From NCBI GenBank assembly GCA_016841765.1, contig JAENYN010000008.1, forward strand, positions 1 through 64,000: 64,000 bases of DNA, read 5' to 3'. Below the pieces are notes generated by a model. The model ran no database searches and had not been told where the DNA came from. It worked only from the letters and a program-made list of their open reading frames with translations. The translations under genes and the position numbers were made by a program. Positions 46,208 to 55,287 of this stretch are shown here, piece by piece. Numbering within the stretch: the first letter of the stretch is position 1; every line of letters begins with the position of its first letter. This DNA comes from Guptibacillus hwajinpoensis (GTDB lineage: Bacteria > Bacillota > Bacilli > Bacillales > Bacillaceae_O).

Positions 46208-47032
46208 TTACCCTTTAACCGCTCCATCCATGATTCCTTTGATGAAGTATCGCTGCAGCACGATGAACAGGACGACGACCGGAACGATGGTCAGAGCATT
46301 GGCTGCAAGGATTTGCGACCATGGGATCGCGACACTTTCATTGGACAGCATTGCCAGCTTGAGCGGCAAAGTGTACTTATCTGCACTTTGCAAGAGCACA
46401 AGCGGCATCGTGAATGAGTTCCAGTTGTTTACGAATTCAATGATGACCAGCGTTGTCAGTGCTGGTTTGATTAACGGAACAACCAACTGGAAAAAGATTC
46501 TGAATTCACCGGCGCCATCTATCCTGGCCGCTTCGATAAGCTCATCCGGAATATCATCAATGTATTGTTTCATGAAGAAAATCCCGAATACCGTTACGGC
46601 AAATGGCAATACCAAACTGATTAATGAATCATACATGCCGAGTTTAATGATGATAAAGTACAGCGGCAGCAGCAAGGCGGGCGGCGGCACTGTCATGGTG
46701 CCAACGAGAATCATAAACAGGAAGTTCTTGCCCAAAATCCGCTTTTTCGAAAGAGCGTATCCTGCCATTGTCGCAAAAAAGGTGATCAAAATCGTTGCAG
46801 AAACCGACACAATGATGGAGTTCATGAATGTTTGTGTGAAATCCAGTCTGTCCCAGATATTGGGGAAGTTTGACCATTCCCAATGTTCCGGCCAAAAAGT
46901 CGGCGGAAACGTTGTGATTTCCCGATCCGTTTTTACACTGGATACGAGAAGCCAGTATAGCGGGAGCATAAACACAAACATGAGAACCCACATAATCGCC
47001 TGCAATCCATATTTTTGTCTTTTGTTCTCCAT
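46208..47032 (-). CDS. Carbohydrate ABC transporter permease (MalG/CUT1 type)
   Basis: 274 aa from ATG 47032 (AAGGAGGTGCCTTCA). Six membrane segments with the ATPase-contact EAA loop LIEAARIDGAGEFRIFFQLV. It is the second of two permeases; 13 bp separate it from the first. No ATPase gene is in the operon, so it likely shares an MsmX-type ATPase as other Bacillus CUT1 importers do. Confidence 0.92.
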   Translation of the reverse strand: MENKRQKYGLQAIMWVLMFVFMLPLYWLLVSSVKTDREITTFPPTFWPEHWEWSNFPNIWDRLDFTQTFMNSIIVSVSATILITFFATMAGYALSKKRILGKNFLFMILVGTMTVPPPALLLPLYFIIIKLGMYDSLISLVLPFAVTVFGIFFMKQYIDDIPDELIEAARIDGAGEFRIFFQLVVPLIKPALTTLVIIEFVNNWNSFTMPLVLLQSADKYTLPLKLAMLSNESVAIPWSQILAANALTIVPVVVLFIVLQRYFIKGIMDGAVKG

Positions 47033-47045
47033 TGAAGGCACCTCC

Positions 47046-48005
47046 TTACCCCAATTTCTTATCGACATACCGTTTCTGGATGACGGTGATCGCAATGACT
47101 ATAAAGAACAGGATATACGACATTGCTGAAGCTGTTCCGATTCGGTAGAACTTGAAGGCTTCGTTATAGATGAGGAATGGTACTGTTGTCGTTGAATCCC
47201 CCGGTCCGCCTCCAGTCATGACATAGATCTCCTGGAAAATCTTCAGTGTATCGATCATCAGCAAAACACTGACGACAAGAGTAATCCGGCCGAGCAGCGG
47301 CCACGTGATATGCCAGAACTTTTTAAATGGTGTCGCTCCGTCAATATCAGCTGATTCGTATAAGCTGTGAGGGATATTTTGCAATCCGGCCAGATAAATC
47401 AGCATAAAATAACCGATTTTTTTCCATGCGCTCATTATCGCGATGACTGGCATGGCAAGCAATGAATTTGACAGCCAGTTAGGGCCGTCAATATTGAAGC
47501 GATAGAGAACGGCATTGATCATGCCCTGGTCACCATTGAACATGAACATGAAGATCAAACTGGCACTTACGATGGAAATGATATATGGGATAAAGAGCAC
47601 AGTCCGGAAAAAGTTCACGCCGCCCATTTGCCGGTTGAGCAAAATGGCAAGAAGCGCTGAGGCCATTAATGTGATGGGGATATAAATGATCCCGAAATAC
47701 AATGTATTCACAAGCGATTTAATGAACAGATCATTTTGAAAGACGTGGATATACTGACTGAGTCCGACGAATTCACCGGGAATTTCAAATAGTCCGGAGT
47801 TTCTCATTGCCAGCGGCTGAATGTCTTTGAAACTGACAATGAACGCCCAAATGATCGGGTAGATCAAAAAGAGTGTAAGGATTACCATGGCAGGTGTTAA
47901 AAATGCATAACCTGACCAATCTATTTTTCCCAGCGGATTTATTCTGGGGGGTTTGGCTGCAACATAGCTGCCTGTCTCTTTTTTCTTCTTGGAAAGGGAG
48001 ATCAT
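47046..48005 (-). CDS. Carbohydrate ABC transporter permease (MalF/CUT1 type)
   Basis: 319 aa from ATG 48005 (AAGGTGGTGTTCTAC upstream). Six membrane segments; the EAA-type loop is YESADIDGATPFKKFWHITW. The cytosolic N-terminus is basic (SKKKKE). It forms the channel with the downstream permease. Confidence 0.92.
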   Translation of the reverse strand: MISLSKKKKETGSYVAAKPPRINPLGKIDWSGYAFLTPAMVILTLFLIYPIIWAFIVSFKDIQPLAMRNSGLFEIPGEFVGLSQYIHVFQNDLFIKSLVNTLYFGIIYIPITLMASALLAILLNRQMGGVNFFRTVLFIPYIISIVSASLIFMFMFNGDQGMINAVLYRFNIDGPNWLSNSLLAMPVIAIMSAWKKIGYFMLIYLAGLQNIPHSLYESADIDGATPFKKFWHITWPLLGRITLVVSVLLMIDTLKIFQEIYVMTGGGPGDSTTTVPFLIYNEAFKFYRIGTASAMSYILFFIVIAITVIQKRYVDKKLG

Positions 48006-48076
48006 GTAGAACACCACCTTAGTATAGGAAGGGCGGCCTTTAAAAAAGGCTGCGGCTTCAAGATAGCAGGGAAACG

Positions 48077-48098
48077 GGTGCGGGCGGAAGCCCGCACC
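48077..48098 (-). terminator. Stem-loop between binding-protein and permease genes
   Basis: GGTGCGGGC/GCCCGCACC with a 4-nt loop and no T-run. Such hairpins usually protect the binding-protein mRNA or partly stop transcription, giving more binding protein than permease. Confidence 0.7.
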
Positions 48099-48107
48099 TC
48101 TTTCCCA

Positions 48108-49433
48108 TTATTGATTCAAGAGTTCATTACCCTTCTTCTCGACTGTTTTGAGGACTTCATCAACAGACTTTTCTCCGGTAACGAGGTTATTCAACTCAGC
48201 CTGATACACTTCTTCTTCAACTTTGACCCATGATTCAACAGGTGAGGAAATACTCGGATACTTCAAGCCTTCAATAAAGACAAGGAATTCAGGGTGTTCT
48301 TTGAAGTAGTCTGCATCCTTCAAATCTTTGCGCATCGGGACACGGAAAGGATAGTAGTTTCCGTCTTCTCCTTTTTCACCAAGCATGATCATTTCCTGAG
48401 CATCCTTAGAGCCCAAGTAGCTGATCAGCTTGATCGCTGCATCTTTCTTAGCCCCTTCAAGTCCTTCAGGAATGGACAGCATGTACGGTCCCAGGTCTGA
48501 AGCGCGTCCTGCCGGTCCGGCTGGTGCAAGTGCCGCAGAAACTTCAAACGGCTTTCCGTTTTGCCAGATATCAGTAATTCCCCATGGACCCTGGAATTCC
48601 ATCGCTGTCACTTCATTTCTGAAATCAGCCATGACTGCACCGCCGTCTTTTGTTGCGGTATCAGGTGGTGCAACTTCATTTACAAGCTTTTTGTAAAACG
48701 TAAGTGCTTCTTTTCCTTCTGGGGAATTAAGGGCGACTTTATATTCGTCCCCTTCCTTCTTGACGATGTCAGCTCCGCTCTGGTTGACAAACATATTCAC
48801 TAGCCATGTGATATCGTGGTGCTGCTTTCCGACAAGCCCGATTCCATATTGGTCGATTTTGCCGTCGCCATCCGTGTCTTTCGTCAGCTTCTTAGCTGTT
48901 TCATAAAGTTCCTCCCATGTTTCCGGAGGATTTTGGATACCGGCTTCTTCAAACATTGTTTTGTTATAAACAAGCTGAATCGTATGTCCAAGCCAAGGGA
49001 AACCGTACAGTTTTCCATCTACTTTCCCGAGATTGACCACTTCTTCGTAAAAGTTCTTAGTCTCGCCGCCAAGGTCGTCAGTCAAATCTGCAAAACCGCC
49101 TTCCGACCCGAGGCTGCGCACTTCCCGATACGGAACTTGCAATACTTCAGGTGCGTTGCCGCTAAGGATTTGGGTCAGGAGCTTCTGGCTGTTTTGAGAA
49201 GAACCAACCAACTCGACCTTAATGTTTTCGTTTTGCTTTTCAAATTCATCAACAATCTTTTGAATTGCCTGGCCGCGGCCCGAATCTGTATCCCATACGA
49301 TTTGCATGCGGAGATCAACAGGCTCGCCGTTTGACCCTTCATCAGAAGCTGAATTGTCTTTGCCACCACTGCAGCCTGCCAGGACAATTGAGAAAACCAA
49401 CAAAGAAGCGAGTAAAACTTTTAGGCTTTTCAT
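48108..49433 (-). CDS. Extracellular sugar-binding lipoprotein of the ABC transporter
   Basis: 441 aa from ATG 49433 (TTAGGAGGAATAAT upstream). Signal peptide with lipobox VLAGCSGG (Cys about 20). Family-1 solute-binding fold: QIVWDTDSGRGQAIQKIVDE, TKDTDGDGKIDQYGIGL, and EFQGPWGITDIWQNGKPFEV. It captures the sugar or glycoside for the two permeases. The start region carries a LacI-type operator and a cre-like box. Substrate inferred from the neighbourhood: a glucosylglycerate-like compound. Confidence 0.92.
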   Translation of the reverse strand: MKSLKVLLASLLVFSIVLAGCSGGKDNSASDEGSNGEPVDLRMQIVWDTDSGRGQAIQKIVDEFEKQNENIKVELVGSSQNSQKLLTQILSGNAPEVLQVPYREVRSLGSEGGFADLTDDLGGETKNFYEEVVNLGKVDGKLYGFPWLGHTIQLVYNKTMFEEAGIQNPPETWEELYETAKKLTKDTDGDGKIDQYGIGLVGKQHHDITWLVNMFVNQSGADIVKKEGDEYKVALNSPEGKEALTFYKKLVNEVAPPDTATKDGGAVMADFRNEVTAMEFQGPWGITDIWQNGKPFEVSAALAPAGPAGRASDLGPYMLSIPEGLEGAKKDAAIKLISYLGSKDAQEMIMLGEKGEDGNYYPFRVPMRKDLKDADYFKEHPEFLVFIEGLKYPSISSPVESWVKVEEEVYQAELNNLVTGEKSVDEVLKTVEKKGNELLNQ

Positions 49434-49466
49434 ATTATTCCTCCTAAATAATAGTTTTTTAAAAAA

Positions 49467-49480
49467 TGCCATCGTTGGCA
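49467..49480. promoter_or_regulatory. LacI-type operator 1 (ABC transporter promoter)
   Basis: TGCCATCGTTGGCA, a 14-bp palindrome 34 bp upstream of the binding-protein start; the same motif recurs at 50549, 51989 and 52594. Confidence 0.85.
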
Positions 49481-49493
49481 AAATTTAACGGAA

Positions 49494-49507
49494 TGGAAGC
49501 GCTTTTC
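49494..49507. promoter_or_regulatory. cre-like site (CcpA) beside operator 1
   Basis: TGGAAGCGCTTTTC matches the catabolite-responsive element pattern TGNAARCGNTWNC, 13 bp from the LacI operator. It suggests glucose repression of the transporter operon. Confidence 0.65.
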
Positions 49508-49511
49508 TTTG

Positions 49512-50525
49512 TTATAAAGAAGCGCGCTTTATAAAACTCGGGGTGAGCAGTGTCCGCCTGGCTGCTCCGCTTTGGTTTTGCAGCTGTTCAAGCAAAATAT
49601 TGAATGACACATCTCCAAATGCACTTTTTGGCTGGTCGATCGTTGACAGAGGCGGGTACATGAATTCCCCCATCTTGATATTATCAATGCCCAAAACCCC
49701 GATATCTATGCCGGGTTTTAAGCCTTTCTCATAGATAGCACGGTAAACGCCAAGCGCTCTTTCATCTCCTGAAATGAAGATTGCATCAATCTCCTGATGA
49801 TCAAGCAATTCTTGAGTTGCTTCATATGCCTTTTCCATTGACGATATTCCAAAAAGGACAGCATTCCCATCGCAATTGGCCTCATTGCAAAACTTCGCAA
49901 ACCCGTCTGACCTCTCCTGGTTAACGACAAAGCTCTCATTGCCAAGCAAAAAAGCAAACCGCCTGTATCCAAATTCATAAAGGGTCTTTGCCCCGAGATA
50001 GCCGGCATATTCATTATCCAGATCGACATATGGGGTATCGTAATTGGAAATGTCTTTTCCGATTATGACAAATGGGACATTGTACTCTTTCAGATACTTG
50101 ACGCGCTTGTCTTCAGGTTTGATGTCAAACATGATGGCCCCGTCACACAGGCCGTGTTTCACAAGATAAAATCCATCATTTTCATCTTCGGCAAAACTGT
50201 CAGCGGATGAAGAAGAAATCAATAGGCGGTACCCTTCTTTATGGGCCCTTGTCATCAATTGCTGGAGAATCTCGTTATGGAACGAACCCCAATACATCCC
50301 TTCATGACGGTCGATAAACACGACAATTTGATTCGTCTTTTTCCGTTTCAGGCTTCTGGCGACTGCGTTCACTTGAAAACCAAGCTCTTCGATTACTTTC
50401 TTGACCTTTTCCCTCGTCTCACGTTTCACATTTGGATCATCATTGATGACCCGAGATACGGTACGGACGGAAGTGCCGCTTTGGGCTGCTACATCTTTGA
50501 TTGTGGCTCGTTTTGACGTTTCCAT
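49512..50525 (-). CDS. LacI-family transcriptional regulator of the glycoside locus
   Basis: 337 aa from ATG 50525; an upstream ATG at 50549 has no site and would overlap operator 2. N-terminal HTH ATIKDVAAQSGTSVRTVSRV (about 8-27) with hinge VNAVARSLKRKK, then a periplasmic-binding-like effector domain (about 65-337). Palindromes of LacI type flank its own start and the transporter and glycosyltransferase promoters, so it probably represses all of them until the imported sugar or its product binds. Confidence 0.93.
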   Translation of the reverse strand: METSKRATIKDVAAQSGTSVRTVSRVINDDPNVKRETREKVKKVIEELGFQVNAVARSLKRKKTNQIVVFIDRHEGMYWGSFHNEILQQLMTRAHKEGYRLLISSSSADSFAEDENDGFYLVKHGLCDGAIMFDIKPEDKRVKYLKEYNVPFVIIGKDISNYDTPYVDLDNEYAGYLGAKTLYEFGYRRFAFLLGNESFVVNQERSDGFAKFCNEANCDGNAVLFGISSMEKAYEATQELLDHQEIDAIFISGDERALGVYRAIYEKGLKPGIDIGVLGIDNIKMGEFMYPPLSTIDQPKSAFGDVSFNILLEQLQNQSGAARRTLLTPSFIKRASL

Positions 50526-50548
50526 TGCTTTCACCAACTTTACTATCA

Positions 50549-50562
50549 TGCTATCGTTAGCA
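50549..50562. promoter_or_regulatory. LacI-type operator 2 (regulator promoter)
   Basis: TGCTATCGTTAGCA, perfect arms apart from the central WCGW step, 23 bp before the lacI-type gene start; fits autoregulation. Confidence 0.8.
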
Positions 50563-50570
50563 AAGAAGAA

Positions 50571-51941
50571 TTAACCTGTCTGCATCTCGACTGTCCTGAC
50601 CACTTTGCTTAAGTAACGGTCAAGTGCTTCGTAGGAGTAATATTTCTTTGCGACCTCAAAATTATGCGATGTTACTGTTTCATAGCGATTGCTGTCAGCC
50701 AAAACAGCTGCGGATCCGTCTGCAGCAGCCTCGACCTTTTTGTGATCAACTGTGACAAGCCCGTTTTCCAACACCTCATGTTCGCTGCCCAGAGAAGAAA
50801 AATAGAAGTTCTTGTCTTTAATATCGGTAACGAACACAGGGTACTCATAAACCATCATCGGCTTTCTGGCAAACACCCCTTCAAGAAGCTGATTGCCCCA
50901 CCCCTCAAGAATGCTTGGATAGGTGATGAAATCTGCAAATACATAGGCATCCCAGAGAGAGTATACTTTTTTGCCGCCTGCTGTGTTGCGGGAATGATCT
51001 ATATATTCATTTACAAACCTTAAATCAACTTCCATTTCTTCAGCCTTCTGTTGCAAGTGATTCATATATTCAGCGCTTGCTTCGGGCAAACCGGCCAGAA
51101 TGTAGACGATTTTGTCTTTTTCCGGATCAAACGGCTTCCCGTTGTACAGGCCGTTCCTTGCAAACTCGTTTGACAGCTTTTGCAGTTCGGCAACGAACTC
51201 GATTCCCAGTTCTATCGCTTTTCTTTCAGCAATCCGTGTTGCCTGCAAGACGAGGATATCATTGGCACCGACGCCCAATACGCTGCGAAAATCCTTGTTG
51301 TACTCGTCTTCGTGCCAGCCGGTTGCCGAAAAATCGAAAACATTCGGCACTACAATTGCCTTAAGCTGGCGCCGTTCCCATAATTCCTGCTTTGCGATAT
51401 GGTTGATGACAACATGCGTGACATTCGGCAAATCAGGAGGAAAATACTCAAGGAGCATTTCGTTCACAAACAGGCAGGTCGGATTGCTGTAACGTTCCCG
51501 CTCCCAGTAAAAATCATGGTGATGGGCCAAAAACCGGATGCCGGTTTTCTTCGCCGCCTCTGTGAATGCTATCCCTGCCGGCAGCCCCCAACCAAGCGAC
51601 CAGATGTTATTCGGCACTACTAAATCAATGTTTTCACTTCTGATGAATGAGATCAGCTTTTGTTCGATTTTTTCTGCAAAACTCAAAATATCTTGCTTGA
51701 ATGCCTGTTCTGATTCGTAATCTTCAAAGTTGTCATAAGCATTTTTTACAAACTTGTTATTCTGCGGGTGCTGATAATGAAGTTCTTCGATTACATGTGT
51801 CGGGACATCCGTCGTTCCCTGGCTGCCTGCCAGGAACATGACCTCGTGCCCCATCCGCTCAAAACTGAGCTTCCATTTTTCCATTTCGAGAGAGACGCCA
51901 TCAGTTTCTCCCACCCGGAAATGAGCTAGTGCGATTTTCAT
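50571..51941 (-). CDS. GT4-type glycosyltransferase, possibly acting on glucosylglycerate
   Basis: 456 aa, two-domain GT-B fold. N-terminal acceptor side MKIALAHFRVGETDGVSLEM and AHHHDFYWERERYSNP; donor side VLQATRIAERKAIELGIEF and the E-x7-E motif in SILEGWGNQLLEGVFARK. Cytosolic, no membrane segment. I recall similar enzymes beside GH13_18 phosphorylases, where mannosyl-glucosyl-(phospho)glycerate synthesis has been reported, but this link is from memory and unproven. It has its own LacI-type operator upstream. Confidence 0.75.
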   Translation of the reverse strand: MKIALAHFRVGETDGVSLEMEKWKLSFERMGHEVMFLAGSQGTTDVPTHVIEELHYQHPQNNKFVKNAYDNFEDYESEQAFKQDILSFAEKIEQKLISFIRSENIDLVVPNNIWSLGWGLPAGIAFTEAAKKTGIRFLAHHHDFYWERERYSNPTCLFVNEMLLEYFPPDLPNVTHVVINHIAKQELWERRQLKAIVVPNVFDFSATGWHEDEYNKDFRSVLGVGANDILVLQATRIAERKAIELGIEFVAELQKLSNEFARNGLYNGKPFDPEKDKIVYILAGLPEASAEYMNHLQQKAEEMEVDLRFVNEYIDHSRNTAGGKKVYSLWDAYVFADFITYPSILEGWGNQLLEGVFARKPMMVYEYPVFVTDIKDKNFYFSSLGSEHEVLENGLVTVDHKKVEAAADGSAAVLADSNRYETVTSHNFEVAKKYYSYEALDRYLSKVVRTVEMQTG

Positions 51942-51988
51942 TGTTGTTCACCTCTGTTGGCTGTCGATTACTGAAGAATTTTTCGTTT

Positions 51989-52002
51989 TGCCATCGTTGG
52001 CA
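51989..52002. promoter_or_regulatory. LacI-type operator 3 (glycosyltransferase promoter)
   Basis: TGCCATCGTTGGCA, identical to operator 1, 48 bp upstream of the glycosyltransferase start. Confidence 0.85.
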
Positions 52003-52026
52003 TTTTTAATTCACTTTGATTGTATG

Positions 52027-52044
52027 ACAGAAAACGTTTTTTGT
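52027..52044. promoter_or_regulatory. Weak cre-like palindrome
   Basis: ACAGAAAACGTTTTTTGT near operator 3 has the AAACGTTT centre of some cre sites but departs from the consensus at the ends. Confidence 0.35.
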
Positions 52045-52128
52045 AAAGGCTTACATTACAAGTTTATTAAAAAGCTGTTCTCCAGGATGACGACGGCTGT
52101 ACAACTTTGCCGCAGCAGGCATCTTTCT

Positions 52129-53862
52129 CTAACCTCTAAGCCAAACAAATTGATATGGGCTGAGAGTCAGGCTAAGTTCGTCATTTTCAGCTTTAAACTC
52201 CTGGCCACTGTATAGGTCCTTAACTTTAGCATGATTATTTATCTGACCAATCTTTATTTTCACATTCACCTCTTCGTTGGCAGTGTTAACAGCATAAATC
52301 AATTGTTCAGTTTCATCATGAGTGCGGACAAGTGAAAACACGCGGTCATCAATTTGAAGCACCCTCTGATCGGAATTCGGGTGGAAAGCTTTTTGAGAAC
52401 GACGGATTTTAATCATGTTCTTAAATCCGCTGAAAACCTTGTGCCGCAAATGATCTCTCTCGTTTAATTCGGATTCCAGTATGGATAGGTTTAGTTTTTC
52501 CCTGTTTATCGAACGATAACGTCCTGTTTCTTTAACACCTTCCAAATCATTGCGGGAGCCCAGCAAACTATGGATGTAAATCCCTGGTACGCCTGCCATC
52601 GTTAGCAAAATTGATTGGGCAGCTAGAAAACGTTTTACTTTCAAGTCGGTTGGATCTTCTGGGTGTGAAAGGGCATCAAGATAGTTGATATTCAATTCGT
52701 ATGGACTCTGGGTGCCGTCACCATTATCTTTCATGGATACAAACCCACCGTGCGCCTTCACTTTATCAGCCATATCCCCAACTTCTTCCGGACTCAAGAT
52801 GCCTTCCACCGGCCGGACACCAATTCCATCATGGGATGCTAGGAAATTAAAAAACGTTGTGTTTTTAGTCGTCGGTTCAAGCGATGAAGCCCAGTCAGAT
52901 AAATATCCTGCATTGCCAGTATGAAACGCATTCAATGTCAGTGGAGGGAGCGGAAATTGATAGACAAGGTGCGCTTCATTATGTCCGTTTCCAAAGTAAC
53001 TGATGTTATCTTCGTGCGGAACATTCGTTTCCGTAATGATGATCGTTCCCGGTACTGCTGTTTCCAGAACAGTGCGCATCACCTGCACAATTTTGTGAGT
53101 CTGTTCAAGATGGATGCAGGTTGTCCCCAGTTGCTTCCACAAAAAACCGATTGCATCTAAACGCAAGAAACGCGCCCCTTTTTGAACATATACAAGCAAG
53201 ATTTCGAGAATATTCAAAAACAATTCCGGGCTTTCATAATTCAAATCAATTTGATCTTCACTAAATGTCGTCCATATATATTTTTCTCCATCGTGTGTTT
53301 CAAATCTGGTTAACAGCGGCAGAGCTCTCGGTCTTGTAACAGAACTGTAATCAGCGTTTGGATCCGCTTCCAAGAAATAGTCACGATATGGCCTTTCACC
53401 CTTCAAAAACTTCTGAAACCATTCGCTTTTTTGGGAGATATGATTAATGACGGCATCAAACATTAAATCAAAATCTTGAGAAAGACGCTTTATATCCTCC
53501 CAATTGCCAAGTTTTTCATTGACTGCCAGATAATCCGAAACCGAAAAGCCGTCGTCAGAAGTATAAGGGTAAAAGGGTAAAATATGGACTGCATTAATGA
53601 CATTATCAACATTTTCCTTCAAAAACTCATCCAATGTTAATAATGGCGCTTTTTCAGCCTCCTGGATGGAGTCACCATAAGTGATCAGCATGACATCCTT
53701 TTCATCAACCCACTTTTTTGCTGGCGGGTCGATTTCCGGCGAATATTTACTGATCAACTGTTCAATGCCCTGGAGGACTGTGTCCGCTTTGTCCTGGCCA
53801 TATACAACCTGAAGGCGTTCTGAAATACTGTCTTTTGTTTCATTAGTCAGCACTTTTCCCAC
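52129..53862 (-). CDS. GH13_18 sugar phosphorylase, probably glucosylglycerate phosphorylase
   Basis: 577 aa, sucrose-phosphorylase-like barrel: AVHILPFYPYTSDDGFSVSD (region I), FDAVINHIS, RFLRLDAIGFLWK with nucleophile Asp236, IIITETNVPHEDNISYFGNG with acid/base Glu278, and LASHDGIGVRP with Asp345. The TETNVPH form around the acid/base Glu is what I recall for glucosylglycerate phosphorylases (such as E. coli YcjM), whereas true sucrose phosphorylases carry an EVH/EIH form. It would convert glucosylglycerate plus phosphate to glucose-1-phosphate and glycerate. Neighbouring glycerate kinase and ABC importer fit. GTG start, weak site. Sucrose-6F-phosphate phosphorylase is the main alternative. 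Confidence 0.75.
   Translation of the reverse strand: MGKVLTNETKDSISERLQVVYGQDKADTVLQGIEQLISKYSPEIDPPAKKWVDEKDVMLITYGDSIQEAEKAPLLTLDEFLKENVDNVINAVHILPFYPYTSDDGFSVSDYLAVNEKLGNWEDIKRLSQDFDLMFDAVINHISQKSEWFQKFLKGERPYRDYFLEADPNADYSSVTRPRALPLLTRFETHDGEKYIWTTFSEDQIDLNYESPELFLNILEILLVYVQKGARFLRLDAIGFLWKQLGTTCIHLEQTHKIVQVMRTVLETAVPGTIIITETNVPHEDNISYFGNGHNEAHLVYQFPLPPLTLNAFHTGNAGYLSDWASSLEPTTKNTTFFNFLASHDGIGVRPVEGILSPEEVGDMADKVKAHGGFVSMKDNGDGTQSPYELNINYLDALSHPEDPTDLKVKRFLAAQSILLTMAGVPGIYIHSLLGSRNDLEGVKETGRYRSINREKLNLSILESELNERDHLRHKVFSGFKNMIKIRRSQKAFHPNSDQRVLQIDDRVFSLVRTHDETEQLIYAVNTANEEVNVKIKIGQINNHAKVKDLYSGQEFKAENDELSLTLSPYQFVWLRG
52594..52607. promoter_or_regulatory. LacI-type operator-like site inside the phosphorylase gene
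   Basis: TGCCATCGTTAGCA lies within codons of the phosphorylase, about 590-600 bp upstream of operator 3. It may be an auxiliary operator for looping, or chance. Confidence 0.5.
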
Positions 53863-54007
53863 AACCTTTTTACGATATATTTTCTTTTATCTTACAAAAG
53901 ACATTGTACTGGTTTCTATGTTATTCATAACAAAATTCTCCCTTATTTTCACGCCTGATTTGTCCTTCAAACCAATTGCCCGGCAAGACATAAGGTAAAG
54001 AAGTATC

Positions 54008-55222
54008 TTAAAAGCCCGATTTGTTTTTATCAATATCACTTAAAACCAGGGCTGTGTAAAGCCTGACAGCGTCCTGGAAAACCCGCGGGTCCAAACCTGT
54101 CATATCACGAATCTTTTTTAACCTGTACTGCAGCGTATTTTTGTGAATAAAAAGCTTTTCCGCAGCAGTAGTAACCGATTGGTTCGTTTCCAAAAACACA
54201 CGGAGCGTTTCAAGCAATTGAGCCTTCGTTTGATCAGATGCGACCTCAGGTCCCAGCGTCCGGTCAATGAAGTCACTGCGGGTTTCTGGAGGCAATTCAT
54301 CCATCAAGGACTCGATTCCAAGCTGATCATAGAATAAAATCCCCTCTCGGTCTGTGTCACTTACCGTAAACTTGACTGCACGCCTTGCTTCTTTATAAGA
54401 TTTTCTCACATTTTGACCGTAGGTTCGGCCCACACCGAACGCCACTTTTAATCCATATTTCTGGGAGATAACTCTCGAAATGGCCCCAAGTGTGTACATT
54501 AATTGATTACGAAGTTCCTGATATGACTTTTTCGGGTCAATCGGCAACAGGAACGTATAAGAGGAACTGCCTGTCGGAATGACAAGGTTTTGGGGCATTC
54601 CGGCAAAATGCTGCATAATCGTTTGGTAGATTTGATGGCGCAAACGCTGAACTTCCAGTTCCCCTTTTACATCAGCCTGGTAACTTTTAAGCTTTTGATA
54701 AACGAATGAATTAAATTCGAGCAATTCCATAACGGCCGCGATACGCGGTATATGAACATTGATTCCCATAATCCATCCCCGGGAAGCAAACAGCTTCTCG
54801 TCTTCTTGAGCACCCCTCAGCCATTCATCAATAAACGACTCCTTTGCCCGGTATTCAAGATCCATCTGCTCATCAAGATACGCTTCCTTCACAAGGATTT
54901 CAGTCATCCGCTGGATAAGCTCGCCAAGCTGGCCGACTTCCTCCGCCGAACCGGTTATCCCAATAACGCCGATGATTTCATTATTCAAAGAAACAGGCAA
55001 GTTAACCCCTGGCCTCGCTCCTTCCTTTTTATCTTTTTCGGTGATGACTATTTCACGCCTTGTTTGCAGTGCTTCCCAGGCCCCTTCATGAAAATCGCCG
55101 ATCCGTTCTTTATCAATGCTGGCAATGATACGGCCCGTCTTGTCCATGAAGTTGATATTCCGGTTTGTGATACGCTGTGTTTCTTCAACAATCGATTGGG
55201 CCATGGCTGCAGAGATGTTCAT
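54008..55222 (-). CDS. cdaR: CdaR-family sugar-diacid/glycerate regulator
   Basis: 404 aa. N-terminal sugar-diacid recognition domain (about 4-135: AQSIVEETQRITNRNINFMD, GVNLPVSLNNEIIGVIGITG), middle GGDEF-like domain, and C-terminal PucR-type HTH (about 340-398: TAAEKLFIHKNTLQYRLKKI). E. coli CdaR activates glycerate/glucarate genes including glycerate kinase. It follows the second GntP gene by 65 bp, so it likely senses glycerate and controls the permease and kinase genes. Confidence 0.9.
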   Translation of the reverse strand: MNISAAMAQSIVEETQRITNRNINFMDKTGRIIASIDKERIGDFHEGAWEALQTRREIVITEKDKKEGARPGVNLPVSLNNEIIGVIGITGSAEEVGQLGELIQRMTEILVKEAYLDEQMDLEYRAKESFIDEWLRGAQEDEKLFASRGWIMGINVHIPRIAAVMELLEFNSFVYQKLKSYQADVKGELEVQRLRHQIYQTIMQHFAGMPQNLVIPTGSSSYTFLLPIDPKKSYQELRNQLMYTLGAISRVISQKYGLKVAFGVGRTYGQNVRKSYKEARRAVKFTVSDTDREGILFYDQLGIESLMDELPPETRSDFIDRTLGPEVASDQTKAQLLETLRVFLETNQSVTTAAEKLFIHKNTLQYRLKKIRDMTGLDPRVFQDAVRLYTALVLSDIDKNKSGF

Positions 55223-55287
55223 TCGTCAGGTATCCTCCTACTATTTTTGAATTGGCAAAAGCGCTTTGTCCAAGTAGCATGTTTTTT

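Noticed and set aside
46230-47129. 299-aa open frame opposite the ABC permease genes
   Set aside because: Shadow of two overlapping-frame permease genes with clear EAA loops; its own product has no recognisable features.
52129-53862. Plain sucrose phosphorylase
   Set aside because: The acid/base region reads TETNVPH rather than the EVH/EIH form I recall for sucrose phosphorylases, and the neighbours are glycerate genes with no fructokinase; kept only as an alternative.
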